The notes under the pieces were generated by a model. That model made no database searches and was not told the origin of the DNA. It was given only the letters and a program-made list of their open reading frames with translations. The translations under genes and the position numbers were made by a program. From Paraphysomonas bandaiensis (lineage: Eukaryota; Chrysophyceae), in the NCBI GenBank assembly GCA_965644295.1, contig CBFFRP010000094.1, positions 1 to 64,000 of the forward strand: 64,000 nt of DNA, read 5' to 3'. Below, piece after piece: positions 34,604 through 47,337 of this stretch (the stretch's first letter is position 1; every line of letters begins with the position of its first letter).

Positions 34604-35950
34604 ATTTTCCTACTTTGCAATATATATTATACTGTGTTTATTGTTGTTAATTATAGTACCTCTAGGTCGTATTGGTATGATATTTTTAGGTAGTACCTAT
34701 AGGTAGTATTGATACATGTAGGCAGTGCATATAGGTACATTTCAATATAAATAGGGATACTTATCAGTAGGAAATGTAGAGGTTATAGATACCACCTATA
34801 GGGAGACGATTAGGCACGTGTATTAGTGCAATATCATATGTCGATATGTTACAGGTAGCACTAATATTCTATTTATGATAGATGGTAGATATCAAGATAC
34901 AAAGCACCCTATATCTAGGTGACAATGATTGACATGTTTCAATACACCGTCCTTATTTACATCAATACGTATAGGGCACAGTGAGAAAGTAATATATCTT
35001 ACATTCATATTAGTATATACATACTCAATTGACAATTGAAGTTATTATTGCGTGGGTCTCTCCATTATCGAACTCTGAAGCGTCATTTTCTTCATATGCT
35101 CTGTATCATAGAATGAAAATTTCTAAATTAAATATTTTCACAACATAATTCAAGAACGTTACCCTAAGACTCCTCTGGTGTTACATGACAATCGAGTTCA
35201 TACGGCTCCGCAGAGTATGCTGCACGTCAACAATGATTGACATGCTCCAACACAGTATCTTTATATACATCAATACGCACAGGACACTATGAGAAAGTAT
35301 CTATAAATGATACAGTCATCGTAGTATATACCTTCAAATCAGAGAGGAGAATGACACTCAAGTGGAGTTATTCTTATGTGAGTCTCTGATGATCAGCTCT
35401 GCAGTATGAGTATATTAATATGCTCTGTTTCGAACCACTAAATTGAATATATTACAATATCATCCGATCGTACTACCTGAGAGCCCTCTGGTGTCATGGT
35501 CATGGAATCAACTCTGCTATCTCTGTCTTTGAAATAGACCAACTCTCCTGTATGAATGCCAATTAACCATACCTTTCACCAGCTAAATAAACAACCAGCA
35601 GCATGTGGCATGAAAGAACTATGAGCTCATGTATTCCCAGTGAGGTTATGATCATATCAGCCTGCGTTCCTCTGTAAAAGTATCGCATCGTATCCTGTAT
35701 GTGAAGCTAACAGACATCTGTCTCTGGATTCTGTGGACAATATGCCGATAAATATCTTGAAAATGTGTAGTTTTGTGACATATTTGAGTGAAAAACCAGG
35801 GGATTTTTTAGTTTAGGTTGCATAATTCATTTTACATAGTTCTTCTAGTTTCGCTAAACCCAATTATTTTACACAACTCCCAAAAATCCTGCCTTTAGTT
35901 TTACATAGATCGGTGGGTTTTTCCTACCCAAAAACTCACACATAGAATAA
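34604..35950. repeat. Direct duplication, copy 1
   Basis: Begins TTTCCTACTTTGCAATATAT and is nearly identical to 36894-38575. Inside are two diverged units of about 300 bp (from about 34918 and 35228), each opening CAATGATTGACATG and ending CCTCTGGTGT. The edges carry TGTGTAAATT...CGTATTA and AAACGGTCGAA blocks that recur at 34553-34608 and 36007-36055. This suggests the segment was once bounded by short direct repeats. Confidence 0.85.
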
Positions 35951-36059
35951 TTTTTTCTTGTGTAAATTATTTTGCACAACTCCCGAAAATCCTGCTTTTA
36001 GTTTTTCTAAACGGTCGAATTGTGTAAATTACGTATTATTAGAGTATGTATTTTGTATA

Positions 36060-36893
36060 TACGGTTGCTGGTATACTGGCAGGAGTGTGTTAGATGTGAA
36101 GGTCATGACCATAAATAGACCACACACAGACAGTCTATTGTGGGGTGAAATTATGACCCAACCTGCAGATTAAAACAAAGGACGATTGATGGAGTCGTTA
36201 ATGGACTGACATGACTTCACTGTACTGCAAGATTCATGCTGTTCAAGACCAGTATGATGACTTTTAACCGCTTGAGACAACTGCTTCATGTGTGTGGTTA
36301 TTGCCATCAGAAGAGACAGTGAAGTGGAAGAGGGCCCTTACAAGAGGATAAAATACTGCTTGAATCGTTATTTTGCAGAATGCATGCTCAGTGTGCATCC
36401 TGTGAAGTTCTCCCGATAATTCAAGGATTCAAGTAATGTGACCGTTAGCATCTTCAATATCCATCAATGGGGGGCAGCGTTCATGTTAGTATTATTAATG
36501 CATGCAATTAATAGAAATAATATTTTGGGTAAATTATTTCCTATATATACACCTCTGTATCAGTATCGTACCCGAGAAGTTATCTCGGTGTAAGATCGGT
36601 GTAAGATGGCTTGGACGAACAAATGTTATCATTACCTTGGAAGCTAACTGAACTCAGATTGGCGGTGAAGACATCTGAAGTGCACAATGCTTCTGCTTCT
36701 TAGCAGGTGATTGGGAGCTAGTTTACACTTTGGTTCAGATTTCTCGTGGTATGTATATTAGTAGGTTCTAAGTAGTAATTGTCGTTAATTTTTACTTCGT
36801 AAGATGTTAATGCGAATACCATCTTATTTTAATTGAATACATGCTTTGTCTTTTCATAATTGATACAGATCTGCAATATTGCTGGTTTTTATA
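36060..36893. other. Spacer between the two duplicated segments
   Basis: No gene, repeat or RNA recognised in about 830 bp. Confidence 0.6.
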
Positions 36894-38575
36894 TTATTTC
36901 CTACTTTGCAATATATATATTATACTCTGTTTATTGTTGTTAATTATAGTACCTCTAGGTCGTATTGGTATTATATTTTTAGGTAGTACCTATAGGTAGT
37001 ATTGATACATGTAGGCAGTGCCTGTAGGTACATTTTAATATAAATAGGGATACTTATCAGTAGGAAATGTAGAGGTTATAGATACCACCTATAGGGAGGC
37101 GATTAGGCACGTGTATTAGTGCAATATCATATGTCGATATTGGCATCAAAAAAAAACGGGGATTTAATCCAACCATAAGTCCAACGCTCCTGACATACTC
37201 CTCATTGGGGTAACCAGCCATTAGTGGATCATTTTCTTCCAACAGCATTCTTAGTACTGCAATAGCTGCACTTAACTTAGAACGTCTTTCTTAGGCGCTT
37301 CTTCCATAATAGCAATAAATCATAAATCAACAACTATGGATAAGTCTACAATTACAATACTATTTACAAGCAACTTCCAGAGTGAAGAAATTGCATCTTA
37401 TTATGAATAATCAATATATACTACCTACGATTACCAGGTATCATGGTAATGTCAACATAATATTCTACTAATAGGCTGGCGTATTCATCCTCTGCAGAGT
37501 GTTACAGGTAGCACTAATATTCTATTTATGATAGATGGTAAATATCAAGATACGAAGCACCCTATATCTAGGTGACAATGATTGACATGTTTCAATACAC
37601 CGTCCTTATTTACATCAATACGTATAGGGCACAGTGAGAAAGTAATATATCTTACATTCATATTAGTATATACATACTCAATTGACAATTGAAGTTATTC
37701 TTGCGTGGGTCTCTCCATTATCGAACTCTGAAGTGTCACTTTCGTCATATGCTCTGTATCATAGAATCAAAATTTCTAAATTAAATATTTTCACAACATA
37801 ATTCAAGAACGTTACCCTAAGACTCCTCTGGTGTTACAGGACAATCGAGTTCATACGGCTCCGCAGAGTATGCTGCACGTCAACAATGATTGACATGCTC
37901 CAACACAGTATCTTTATATACATCAATACGCACAGGACACTATGAGAAAGTATCTATAAATGATACAATCATAGTAGTATTTACCTTCAAATCAGAGAGG
38001 AGAATGACACTCAAGTGGAGTTATTCTTATGTGAGTCTCTGATGATCAGCTCTGCAGTATGAGTATATTCATATGCTCTGTTTCGAACGACTAAATTGAA
38101 TATATTTACAATATCATCCGATCGTATTACCTGAGAGCCCTCTGGTGTTATGGTCACGGAATCAACTCTGCTATCTCTGTCTTTGAAATAGACCAACTCT
38201 CCTGTATGATTGCCACTTAACCATACCTTTCACCAGCTAAATCAACAACCAGCAGCATGTGGCATGAAAGAACTATGAGCTCATGTATTCCCAGTGAGGT
38301 TATGATCATATCACAGCCTGCATTCCTCTTATTGCTGTAAAAGTATCGCATCGTATCCTGTATGTGAAGCTAACAGACATCTGTCTCTGATTCTGTGGGC
38401 AATATGCCGATTATTATCTTGAAAATGTGTAGTTTTGTGACATATTTGAGTGAAAAACCAGGGGATTTTTTAGTTTAGGTTGTGTAATTCATTTTACATA
38501 GTTCTTCTAGTTTCGCTAAACCCAAAAACTCACACACACTACAATAGAGAATAATTTTTTCTCGTGTAAATTATT
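36894..38575. repeat. Direct duplication, copy 2, with extra segment
   Basis: Matches copy 1 with scattered substitutions but has about 360 bp (about 37139-37500) absent from copy 1. That extra DNA contains a minus-strand frame reading LEENDPLMAGYPNEEYVR and MVGLNPRFF, which looks like a coding remnant. At 38011-38196 (-) another frame reads VDSVTITPEGSQVIRSDDI and NRAYEYTHTAELIIRDSH. Its diverged counterpart in the neighbouring 300-bp unit carries YRAYEENDASEF-like residues. The duplicated DNA may therefore derive from a gene of tandem domains. Confidence 0.8.
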
Positions 38576-38785
38576 TTACACAACTCCCAAAAATCCAGCC
38601 TTTAGTTTTACATAGATCGGTGGGTTTTACATAGATCGGGGTTTTTTTCACACTTGAGTGTTCCATTGTTGTCATGTACTGTATGTATCGTATCGTGTCG
38701 TGTCGTATCATGCTGTTGGTCGTTCCAATTGAACAGAGAGTTTATTATTAATTACATCACCAAAGTCTACTCGCCTTCACTGATA

Positions 38786-40308
38786 ATGAAAGATGCAGGG
38801 AAAACCAGTCATAGAAGCAGAGGTCTCAATTCCTTGTGTCTGAAGCTGGCCGTCCTGCTGGCGGGAGTGGTAGTCGTTCCGTGGGTTATGTATGCATACA
38901 TACAGCGGGGGTCACAGACACAAACACAGACCGCTCCGAGTGCCTCCTCTAGTATTATGGACAGCATTGAGTACAATGTCCCCATTAGCCCGAAGCTCAG
39001 TGATAAATCTGCGACACAGTATAAACTTCCTAACCCTGTGTTGGGTCCGAGATCAACAAATGGAACGAAGCCTATGCTGGGTAGCCACACCGGCCGGGAT
39101 GCAGTCTTTGCCCTCGCCTGTAATTACCCTCTCGAATCGTTTAAGTTTTTTGTAGGGTCGCTGCGCCGATTTGGGTTCAATGATGACATCGTTCTCGCCG
39201 TGAACCCTGCGCATCAGATACGAAGGAGTGTCTACAATTATCTGAACGATACCGGCGTCGTAGCCTACGGCTTTGATGTGGACTGCAGGGGCAAGGATGA
39301 TTGCAAACTAAAAGATGCCTTTCTAGGGTGAGTGTATGTCTTGCACAATGTATGCATAATTGGCGAGTGTACGTCAGGTACCCAGACCCCCGGCCGTATA
39401 GACCCTTTGCCAACATCAGATATGCTCTCTACGGTGTGTGTGAATCTTATTTGTTAAATCCCTATTCGTTGACTAAAGCGTTATGCGTTATATAACATAC
39501 TCAGAGTACTGGCTTGAACACTATACACCGCGGTCCTATGTGCTTATCCTTGACTTCAGAGACACTTTCTTTCAGGCCAACCCATTCTCTGTATTTGGCC
39601 ACTTCCAGCAACGAAAGCCCAAGTATGAGCTACATGTATTTGCAGAAAATCATGATGTAAGTTTGTACTCGTTTTGGTCTGCCGCCAATAGAATGATTAA
39701 CGTGCATTGGATAGGTAAAGACTATTGGTGGGTGCCTATTTAACTCGGGATGGGTTGGGGAGTGCTTTGGCCAGCAGGCACTGAAAGAGCTTGAGCATGA
39801 AGCAGTAATTTGTTCGGGGTCTACTCTGGGCAGTTTTGGAGGAATAACGCACTATGTAACCACTATGCTTAAGTCTATGGATGAGGTGCAATGTTGGCGA
39901 AAGAATATTGAATCCGACCAGGGCTACCAGAGTTATCTCTTTTATAACGGGAGGTTTGATACTGCACTGGGCAATGCCACTAAATTTGACCAGGTACATT
40001 GGAGTGCGAACAGTGTTTATTCTGTTGTGACAGCTGTCATAGGGATATGGTGTGGTTAATACCATTGGAGCTATGAATGGATACAGGTACAATTGTGAAA
40101 TAAGTGGGATTGTACTATCTGACCACCTGCGTATATGATATACAGAGTTCCGAAGGAGAAAAAAGGACCACTGGATACGTTCTGGAAGATTCGTGACAGT
40201 GAGGGCTATGTGCTGAACTATGATGGCTCTCGCAGTGCCTGTGTGCATCAATGGGATCGTTTTCACGACGAGTTGTATCCCTGGCTAAGGAAAACGTTCG
40301 GGAGGTAG
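38786..40308 (+). CDS. Type II nucleotide-diphospho-sugar transferase-like protein
   Basis: Six exons (38786-39327, 39378-39433, 39505-39656, 39715-39993, 40043-40086, 40146-40308) join in phase to about 411 residues; introns are 49-71 nt. An N-terminal anchor (LKLAVLLAGVVVVPWVMYAYI) makes it type II. The lumenal part begins RDAVFALACNYPLESFKFFV. It has VLILDFRDTFFQANPF (a DxD-like acidic site), then LFNSGWVGECFG, VICSGSTLGS, SDQGYQSYLFYNG and SACVHQWDRF near the end. These are typical of a GT-A nucleotide-sugar transferase group found in algae and animals whose acceptors are unknown. It is probably Golgi-located and one of three likely glycan-active genes here. It is not in a head-to-head pair. 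Confidence 0.78.
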
Positions 40309-42663
40309 ATTGAGTAGAAAACTAGTAAAGACTATAGTGGGTAGATGTAGTGATGATCTTAGCTTGTAATATTTTTTGGGTGCGATTCTGAATAAGCTTT
40401 TTTCGGGTTTACGTGTTGGTAAATAAGTATGTGGTCACATGTTTCCCACGCCGTTGCATATTTAACACCTAAGAATTGTAGTGGCCGCCAGTGATATGTT
40501 CAGTTTTGATAGATAGAATTATATAACATCTCCAAGACTTAAAAGCTATCAAGTGATATTAATTCATTACAACAATTTCAAACTATCGCAATTGCAAGGA
40601 TTGGATTGACACTTTATTAAATAATTGCAACAAAATTAATTACGTTCATCCCCAATTAATTGTGATTATATGTGTATTTTATGCGGTGCCACTGTTATAA
40701 AAACCTGAAACCCAGCACACTGTCCACCCGGTCTACCCGCGTCATGTTTAATTGAATTGAATAAAATACCTCAGCTAATATCATAATTGATTTCACTAAT
40801 ATTTTTAAACAGCCGACTCATTGTGGGCAGGCATATTATGTAACAATGAATTATATAAGTACTTATGCTATGATGGTGAAAGCGGTAGCTTATCTCATCA
40901 TCATTTTCAATAGTTTCAACATTAATAATTATTAGTATTATAGATAAGTCAAGGTAATACCGAAACCTCTGGTAAAGCAATTACATCAAATATAATGATC
41001 ATCAACCTAGCAGCAAGATACTTCAGGCACTTAAGAGGTTAGTATATATACAGTTTTATATAAATAATATATATACAGTAACTTCGTCAGAGAAAAGGAC
41101 TAAAAAACATCAATGGGAAATAGTGACAGAGCCTAAAACAGAATGGGTAGATCAAGGCGCTCTCTCATCTGAGAATATGTTGTGACCGGAAACGTCGACG
41201 TAGTAGTGGGGTATCATCGTATACAAAGAATAGCTCCACAGTATATTATGCTTGACGGAATATAGCTTGAACTGTATAAAATATTATATACGTGTAGTTG
41301 GTGACTTTTATTGCTGTAAAACTGAAGTAATAATAATATGCAAGAAAAAAAGTAGTAAAAATATTATAAACAATATTCTTCACGATATATATATTTATAT
41401 ATAATATCTTCATAATAGTAAGTTATTGTGCATATTTTAATTATTCCCTTTTCCGACCATCATCAAAAATATCATCAGGTTTTAAACATTATTTCACCAG
41501 GTTTCGGTATTACCTCTCGACTTCATGAATACACAGTATATATAATATGTATAATATATATAATATATATGTATAATATACATCATGTCTATTCTTCTTA
41601 TTGAAAGTCTTGTTATTTAGCAGTAGGCGTTGAAACCCGGCACCCATTAGTGGTTAGTGGAATGCTAGTCATACTATAGTTAGACTACTACCCGTAACTA
41701 ATCAATGCAAATCTATTCTTCTTATATTTAGTTGTTAGTAGACATATTTTAATACTTTTTTCATATCAAGCTCTGATTTAACTTTTCCGTATCTTGAATC
41801 GTCATGACACTTCAGTTTCGCAGTTATATATTAATTTTGACTGATTACAGTTTTTAATGTATTCTATAGTTCTATCTTTTAGGGAAGCATACGTATTCCA
41901 AAATGTAGCGTTTAAGGTTCAAAAGTGGGATTAGCACTGAATGAGTGAATGTGTTGGAAAGTGCTCATTGTTTAACTAGATCTCGAAGAGAATTTGTCGT
42001 TAGACTAGATAGATTAATTATCGTTTACACGAATTGTGACCAACAAAACAATCTCATTTTGCTCCACGCATAATCTCCTACATATTATGTGAACCTCTCG
42101 TTACTAAACATATCTTAAAAGATCAAACTATATCAGTTTCTCAATATTATCACAGCATTTGTGTACATCACCATATATTGCAGTATTCTCCTAAATTGTC
42201 TTCAAGTCTTCAAGCGCCACATCTTCAAGTCATATTCTAATATAGAATGAACAACGAATTACGGGTATATCATTATTTAGAAAGCCATCCCATGGAGTAC
42301 AGCTAAACAGATTACAATATATAGAAATTTCATAATCGTTTTCTCGTATTTGTAAACCTACACTTATTATTTAGGTATACATTCATTTCAAAGTCAAAGC
42401 CATTTCTTCTTTAAAGGTGTCGAAATCGTGGTACATATATCGACTATAAAATATAACGTCGATTCCAGGCTTCGACAGACATTCTCCGAATAGAAACATG
42501 GCTACCACTGATACGAGGCAGCCGTACAAATATAAGGGTGTGAACCAGTGAAGCCGATTAATGGCACATATAACATATAATATATTAGCTACTTATTTGA
42601 AATATACAATTACATAGATATCGATACATCACTAATTCATAGCTTTGCAACAGTACAAGTTCG
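40309..42663. other. AT-rich convergent spacer
   Basis: No gene recognised. It contains ATATAA-type low-complexity runs (41040-41075, 41380-41410, 41535-41580) and a family A copy at 41598-41722. Confidence 0.6.
41598..41722 (-). repeat. Dispersed repeat family A copy
   Basis: TTATTTAGCAGTAGGCGTTG, GGAATGCTAGTCATACTA and ACTACCCGTAACTAATCAAT are the reverse complement of the copy at 33243-33420. The GCACCTTGGTGC end is missing. Confidence 0.7.
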
Positions 42664-44753
42664 CTACTGGGAGAAATCAAAAACCACTATGTCATTAACA
42701 GTGCCACAAAATTCCAGAAACTCAGACTTAGATATTCCTTGAAGATCTTGATCATCACCTGAATCGTTCGAGAATACTTCACACAATACATCAACCAGAT
42801 TGAATCTACTGTTGACAAGGGTGGACAATGTCGAGCTTGAGGAGACAATCTTACTGAGTTTGGAAGACTGCAATTGCTTGGCAAGGAGAGACGAATCCAC
42901 ACGTCCATTCTTCTCAGTGTCCACGATGTCAAAAACATGTGCACATACAGCTCTCTCTGATACCAGAGGACGCGGGGTTATCACAGTTCCTTCTGCAGCT
43001 TTGGAGGACCCGATGTGTCGGGGAAGGAATTGCCGACTTGTGGAAGAGAGTTGCGCCTGTCTCACCTCGTCTGTGCTAGTCAGGTACTGTAATGTATATG
43101 TACCTTCAGGGTTTACCGATTTCACAACTGCCGGAAGCCAGACGCAGCCACGGTTGTATAGGCCCCAAACAAAATCCCCTTCACGCAGTTGTCGACGCAC
43201 CATCGCTTGACGATCCTCCCTATATAGTTCTGCTCTTGTTTGTGCAGCAAATCTTGCCATTGCTTCCTCTTTCTGTTCTTCACCAAGGACGTCGGACCAT
43301 GCCCCGGTGGTGGAGTAAGCAATTTGTCTATGTTCTTCCTCGAGCCTGATATGTTTCACAGGTACTCCCTCCTCGAGAGACACTGCCTTAGCCGCTTGCA
43401 ACCAGCTCTCCACACTAATGCTGTCATCTAGGTCATCGAATATGGCGTAGAAGAACCCCCACTGCCGCCGCTTTAAACTCATCCAGAAGACAGTGAAGCG
43501 CAGATATGCTTGCACTGCAGCGCTCTTACCAATTTCAGGAATCGTTTCCCGTCGGATGCGACCAGTACCCTCTGAATCAAGCAGCGCGAAGGCGGCTCGT
43601 AACATTTCCGACATATCCCACCTGAGAAGAGGATGTCCGTCAATTATTTCACAGTGCTTCGGTTCGACATCTGTCAATAGAACTTTTTGCGAATCTAGGA
43701 AACAAGTGTCATCGAACGTACATACTCACATGCTGTAAACTAACCTTTGAGGTACTTCGGCCCCGAATCTGCTATGTAGCTGCGAGATATTCCAGGGGAA
43801 CTGCCCAGTCGAGTGTTGCTGGAAGGTGGGTTATTATTATTATTGTTGTTTGGGCCTCCAGATAGCAATCCTGCCTCCCGAGGAGATCCTGCACCAGTGG
43901 TGCTGGCCATGGACTGCAGCTGCATTATACGAGGAGAGGTGGCAGGAGGGACAGAAGATGTGGAACTATGCCCTGCAGCTGACGATGACTGCTTGTTCTT
44001 ACGAGTTCCAGCAGGACGCATCGCCAAGTCAGCTATCGACGCAATCTTGCGCGGATCATAAGTCTCACCATTTAAACTGACAGTTCTGGACTGTTGCAAT
44101 CCGTCCAGATGAATCGTAGATGGCTCACCTTCCATGGTCCATATTTCATACCCCTCTGAGACGGACCTGTTATTTCTGCTTTTCAAACGGTCTGACCCCG
44201 CTGCTTGCAGATCATCATCGCACTTGACTTCTGGTCTAGTAGGCCACTTATAGTGCATGATATCCCCGGAGTAAGTTGCAGAGTAAAACGATTTCAGGTA
44301 ACTCTGGCGAGCAGACTCTTCTTCCACAGAGGCATGAAAAGCCTCTTGTCGTATCCGTAGCGCTTCTTCCTCCTCCCATTTCTTCTGTGTAAGCATCGTT
44401 TTGCAAAAGAGTTCGTGTGCTGCACTCTCTTCAGCAGCCTTATTCATAAGAGCCACCTCCAAGCTACGATCACCAGCTTCTTTATCTAAACCCCAAAATT
44501 TATCCGTTCCAGTCTGTTCAAACTCGGCGAAAGTCATCTGAGTGCTCTCGAATGACGCCACTTCATCCACTGATAAGCCGCTGTGGTTACTAAACAACTT
44601 CGCGAAACTCTTCCCGTGAGTGAGAGACATCTTCCTGGCCCTTGTTCTTGTTCCACGGCGAATAGATTCATTCGCTTCAGTTTCTTTTACGGCCTCAACA
44701 CCGAAGAGAGCGTCCACGTCGACATTGAGGGACTTCTCTCCCTGCGCTGCCAT
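42664..44753 (-). CDS. EF-hand and Tudor-like domain protein
   Basis: Two exons (44753-43745, 43694-42664) with a 50-nt intron give about 679 residues. The first third is charged, with a long helical region (KKWEEEEALRIRQEAFHASV). The middle is disordered, with an asparagine run (NNNNNNN) and Ser/Pro-rich sequence. Exon 2 has EF-hand-like calcium-binding helices (AFALLDSEGTGRI and AIFDDLDDSISVESWL). A Tudor/SH3-like barrel follows (LREGDFVWGLYNRGCVWLPA, GTYTLQYL), then a degenerate EF-hand pair (VFDIVDTEKNGRVDSSLLAK). The function is not recognised. EF-hand plus Tudor-like domains without catalytic motifs suggest a calcium-responsive scaffold, perhaps cytoskeletal or ciliary (inference). Confidence 0.75.
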
Positions 44754-45099
44754 CCTCTCAAGTCGCAGCTAACAGGCAGAAGTGTCTAGAGAAGTGCGTT
44801 GATTTATTACTGCAGCAAACACTGCATTTATCGACTTCGTACACGAGACGGTCTCAATGCTGCCTCACGAGATGCTTAAGTTACATAACTCTCTTCACAC
44901 TCACTGCGCATCTACACTACGCACGTACATACATACCACTTCGCTACACACCACACTGCGTCGATCGTTTTACATTCCATCCGTGCATAATATCCGCACG
45001 GGCGATACCGCCCGCTGTACGGAAGTGGGTATCTACCAGTATTCTATACTACATGTTTTGGCCAATAGGAGGGCAGGTAGTTGAAACCATTTGCAGAGG
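44754..45099. promoter_or_regulatory. Shared divergent promoter region
   Basis: A gap of 346 bp between divergent ATGs. CAGTATTCTATACTACATG lies at about 45036-45054, and a TACATACATACC run near 44924. Confidence 0.4.
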
Positions 45100-46140
45100 A
45101 TGCTCTATTCACCATGTCATTGTCTCTTGTGTTGTTCAGTGTTAGAGCAGAGAGTCAACGCCATGTGGGTCGCTAAGTATGTCCTTCCCGCTCTGCAGCA
45201 AGTCTTGGGACTAGTCCTCGGGCTTCCTGTGTTTGGACTGATCGTAAATGTGTCTCTCAGTGCTGTGGCGTCATGTGTGAGAGTGTTCACTGGCGCAGTT
45301 GCTGCCCATAACATTAATATGAACTCACGTCCACAGAAAACTCTCATTTTATATCAGTATGAGGCATGTCCTTACTGCCGCCTCGTAAGGGAAGCGCTGT
45401 CTGTATTGGCTCTTGAAGTAGTGGTGTATCCGTGCCCCCGATTAACTCTTGGGCGATACGGCGTATCTGAAGGAAGCAGATACAGACCCGAGGCTATTAA
45501 ACTAACGGGAAAATGCATGTTTCCTACCCTTGTAGATCCCAATTTTGATCCACCACTTGCTATAGTAGAGTCCAAAGATATTATTACGCACATATGGAAA
45601 ACATATGGTGCAGGGGCGTCTAATCCTTGGAATTCTACTGTGGCATACAAATTGAAGCGCTTGGTTTTGATCCCAACTCTACTTCGACCAATGCCATATA
45701 TGGGTCTCATCCGTACCCCCTCCAGAGATCCTCCTGACCAGTTGCTGGTGCTATATTCCTATGAGTCCTGTCCGTTTTCCCGACTCTGTCGTGAATGTTT
45801 AGACTCTATAGAGATACCATATCGAGTTGTAAATGTACCTCCCTTCAATTTCTCATATGGTAGGCTGTTACTGGATCGTGAAGCCTCTACGTTGAGAGCT
45901 GAGGGTTTACTACCTGAGAGTATTCCTGCGCTTTCCGTTCCAGTTTTGGTTGATCGGAATACAGGAACAGTGAAAACGGATGCCATGGGCATAGTAACTT
46001 ATCTCAAATGTACCTACGCACTGGGTGAGGCACAAGCAAACTGGAGCGATTACTCTACAGCCGGGGCAGACGATGGTCACGGAGTTATTCCAGGGTTCAA
46101 GCAATCTCGCGCATTGAATGATACGAAAAAAGTATTGTAG
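45100..46140 (+). CDS. Tandem GST N-terminal / glutaredoxin-fold protein
   Basis: Single exon, 346 codons from the first ATG; an internal Met at 45163 is an alternative start. A hydrophobic N-terminal stretch (VLPALQQVLGLVLGLPVFGL) could be a membrane or organelle-targeting segment. Two consecutive thioredoxin-like GST_N domains follow. The first opens LILYQYEACPYCRLVREAL (CxxC intact) and continues FPTLVDPN and AIVESKDIITHIW. The second opens LVLYSYESCPFSRLCRECL (CxxS) and continues SVPVLVDRNTG and DAMGIVTYLK. Tandem GST_N proteins of this type occur in plastid-bearing eukaryotes. A redox/glutathione role is likely. No GST C-terminal helical domain is present. Confidence 0.85.
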   Translation: MLYSPCHCLLCCSVLEQRVNAMWVAKYVLPALQQVLGLVLGLPVFGLIVNVSLSAVASCVRVFTGAVAAHNINMNSRPQKTLILYQYEACPYCRLVREALSVLALEVVVYPCPRLTLGRYGVSEGSRYRPEAIKLTGKCMFPTLVDPNFDPPLAIVESKDIITHIWKTYGAGASNPWNSTVAYKLKRLVLIPTLLRPMPYMGLIRTPSRDPPDQLLVLYSYESCPFSRLCRECLDSIEIPYRVVNVPPFNFSYGRLLLDREASTLRAEGLLPESIPALSVPVLVDRNTGTVKTDAMGIVTYLKCTYALGEAQANWSDYSTAGADDGHGVIPGFKQSRALNDTKKVL

Positions 46141-46911
46141 ATAGCCATGAAGTACTACTTTTTTTCAGGTATAATGACTAGATTATATGTTGTTTAATTA
46201 ATATGACAACTCGTTATCGTAATATATATTATTGTGTCTCTGTACATATCACATTTAACATTTAAAAGAACCTGACAAAAATAGCCACTTTAGCTGTCAA
46301 TGCTACTTTGTTATAAATGGGATGTATTATTCGACCCAGTCGAATTGGTTGAAGTATAACCAAGAGATGGAAAACGTTGTCATTTATTTTTGAGCTCAAC
46401 AATAATAAGGTGCTTATGCAATTCGCCAAGTTAAACATGGTAGCATACGCTACTCTCTACCCATGAATTAATGAATGCAGACAATATATACATACAATTC
46501 ATGTCATCAGCTTTGCAATCAAATGAAGACCCTTTTCTCATGAACATATCTCCACAACTTCCTTCATTTCATGGCAATCGAACTCCACAACCCTAGGAGA
46601 GGCAAGGACGTCATTGGAGAACTGGAACTGCTATTGTTGATTAGGCCTTTCGCGGCATTGAGAAACTTGTCTCGATTCTTTCAGGCGTAATAAAGCTAGC
46701 ATATTCTTCACATTATGTAGAGAGCAGGGCTACATATTACTTTGACTGATAATAATCTATACATTCAGTATAGACATTGTGTTGCTTAAGTAAATATAAG
46801 CAGACATTTAGAAATATGATCATCAGAAGAATCTTAAATTTTAGGTAAGAACATGCAACAAATACTGTCACATTGCTCACTTTCTTTGCATCTTGTGATT
46901 TATATTATGGT
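46141..46911. other. Convergent spacer
   Basis: No gene, RNA or repeat recognised in about 770 bp of AT-rich DNA. Confidence 0.55.
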
Positions 46912-47238
46912 AGTGAATGTCTTATCATTAGCATTAGGTGTTTAAGGTTCAATGCTTAGCTCTGATATCCTACTGTTGGACGCTACGAAAATTGTTTGTG
47001 TGGCACCGCATGCACCAAGGTGCAACCACTTTCACTCTATCACTCAAAGAATGTTGATATACCTGACATGTGATGACTTCAGGATTTCTGAGTCCTTAAA
47101 GTGAACATCCCGGATGCTTGACTTCGGTAGGCAGTCTAATACCCCGGATGCCTGCTTATTTGTGAGGGCGCAAAGACATCCAAACAAGTGACACTTTTAT
47201 ATTTTAGTATCCCTTGTACCACACAAGAAGAAACATTA
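46912..47238 (-). repeat. Composite B-A repeat, inverted copy
   Basis: 46912-47046 is family A in reverse (ATTAGCATTAGGTGTT through CACCAAGGTGCAACCACTTT). It is followed directly by family B in reverse (47062-47238: CTGAGTCCTTAAAGTGAACA, CCCCGGATGCCTGC, CAAGTGACACTT). Together with the forward copy at 47338-47836 it forms a large head-to-head inverted arrangement. Confidence 0.75.
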
Positions 47239-47337
47239 AACTATATTATTCTTCTGGGGTATATATATAGATATATAGTGATGATTGTGATCATGCTAGA
47301 CTAGCAACTGTATGCCTCAATATACTTTCTTTGATTC

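Noticed and set aside
37057-37248. 63-codon frame in duplication copy 2 as a real gene
   Set aside because: It spans the junction between duplicated and extra sequence, so only part is coding-like; treated as a remnant.
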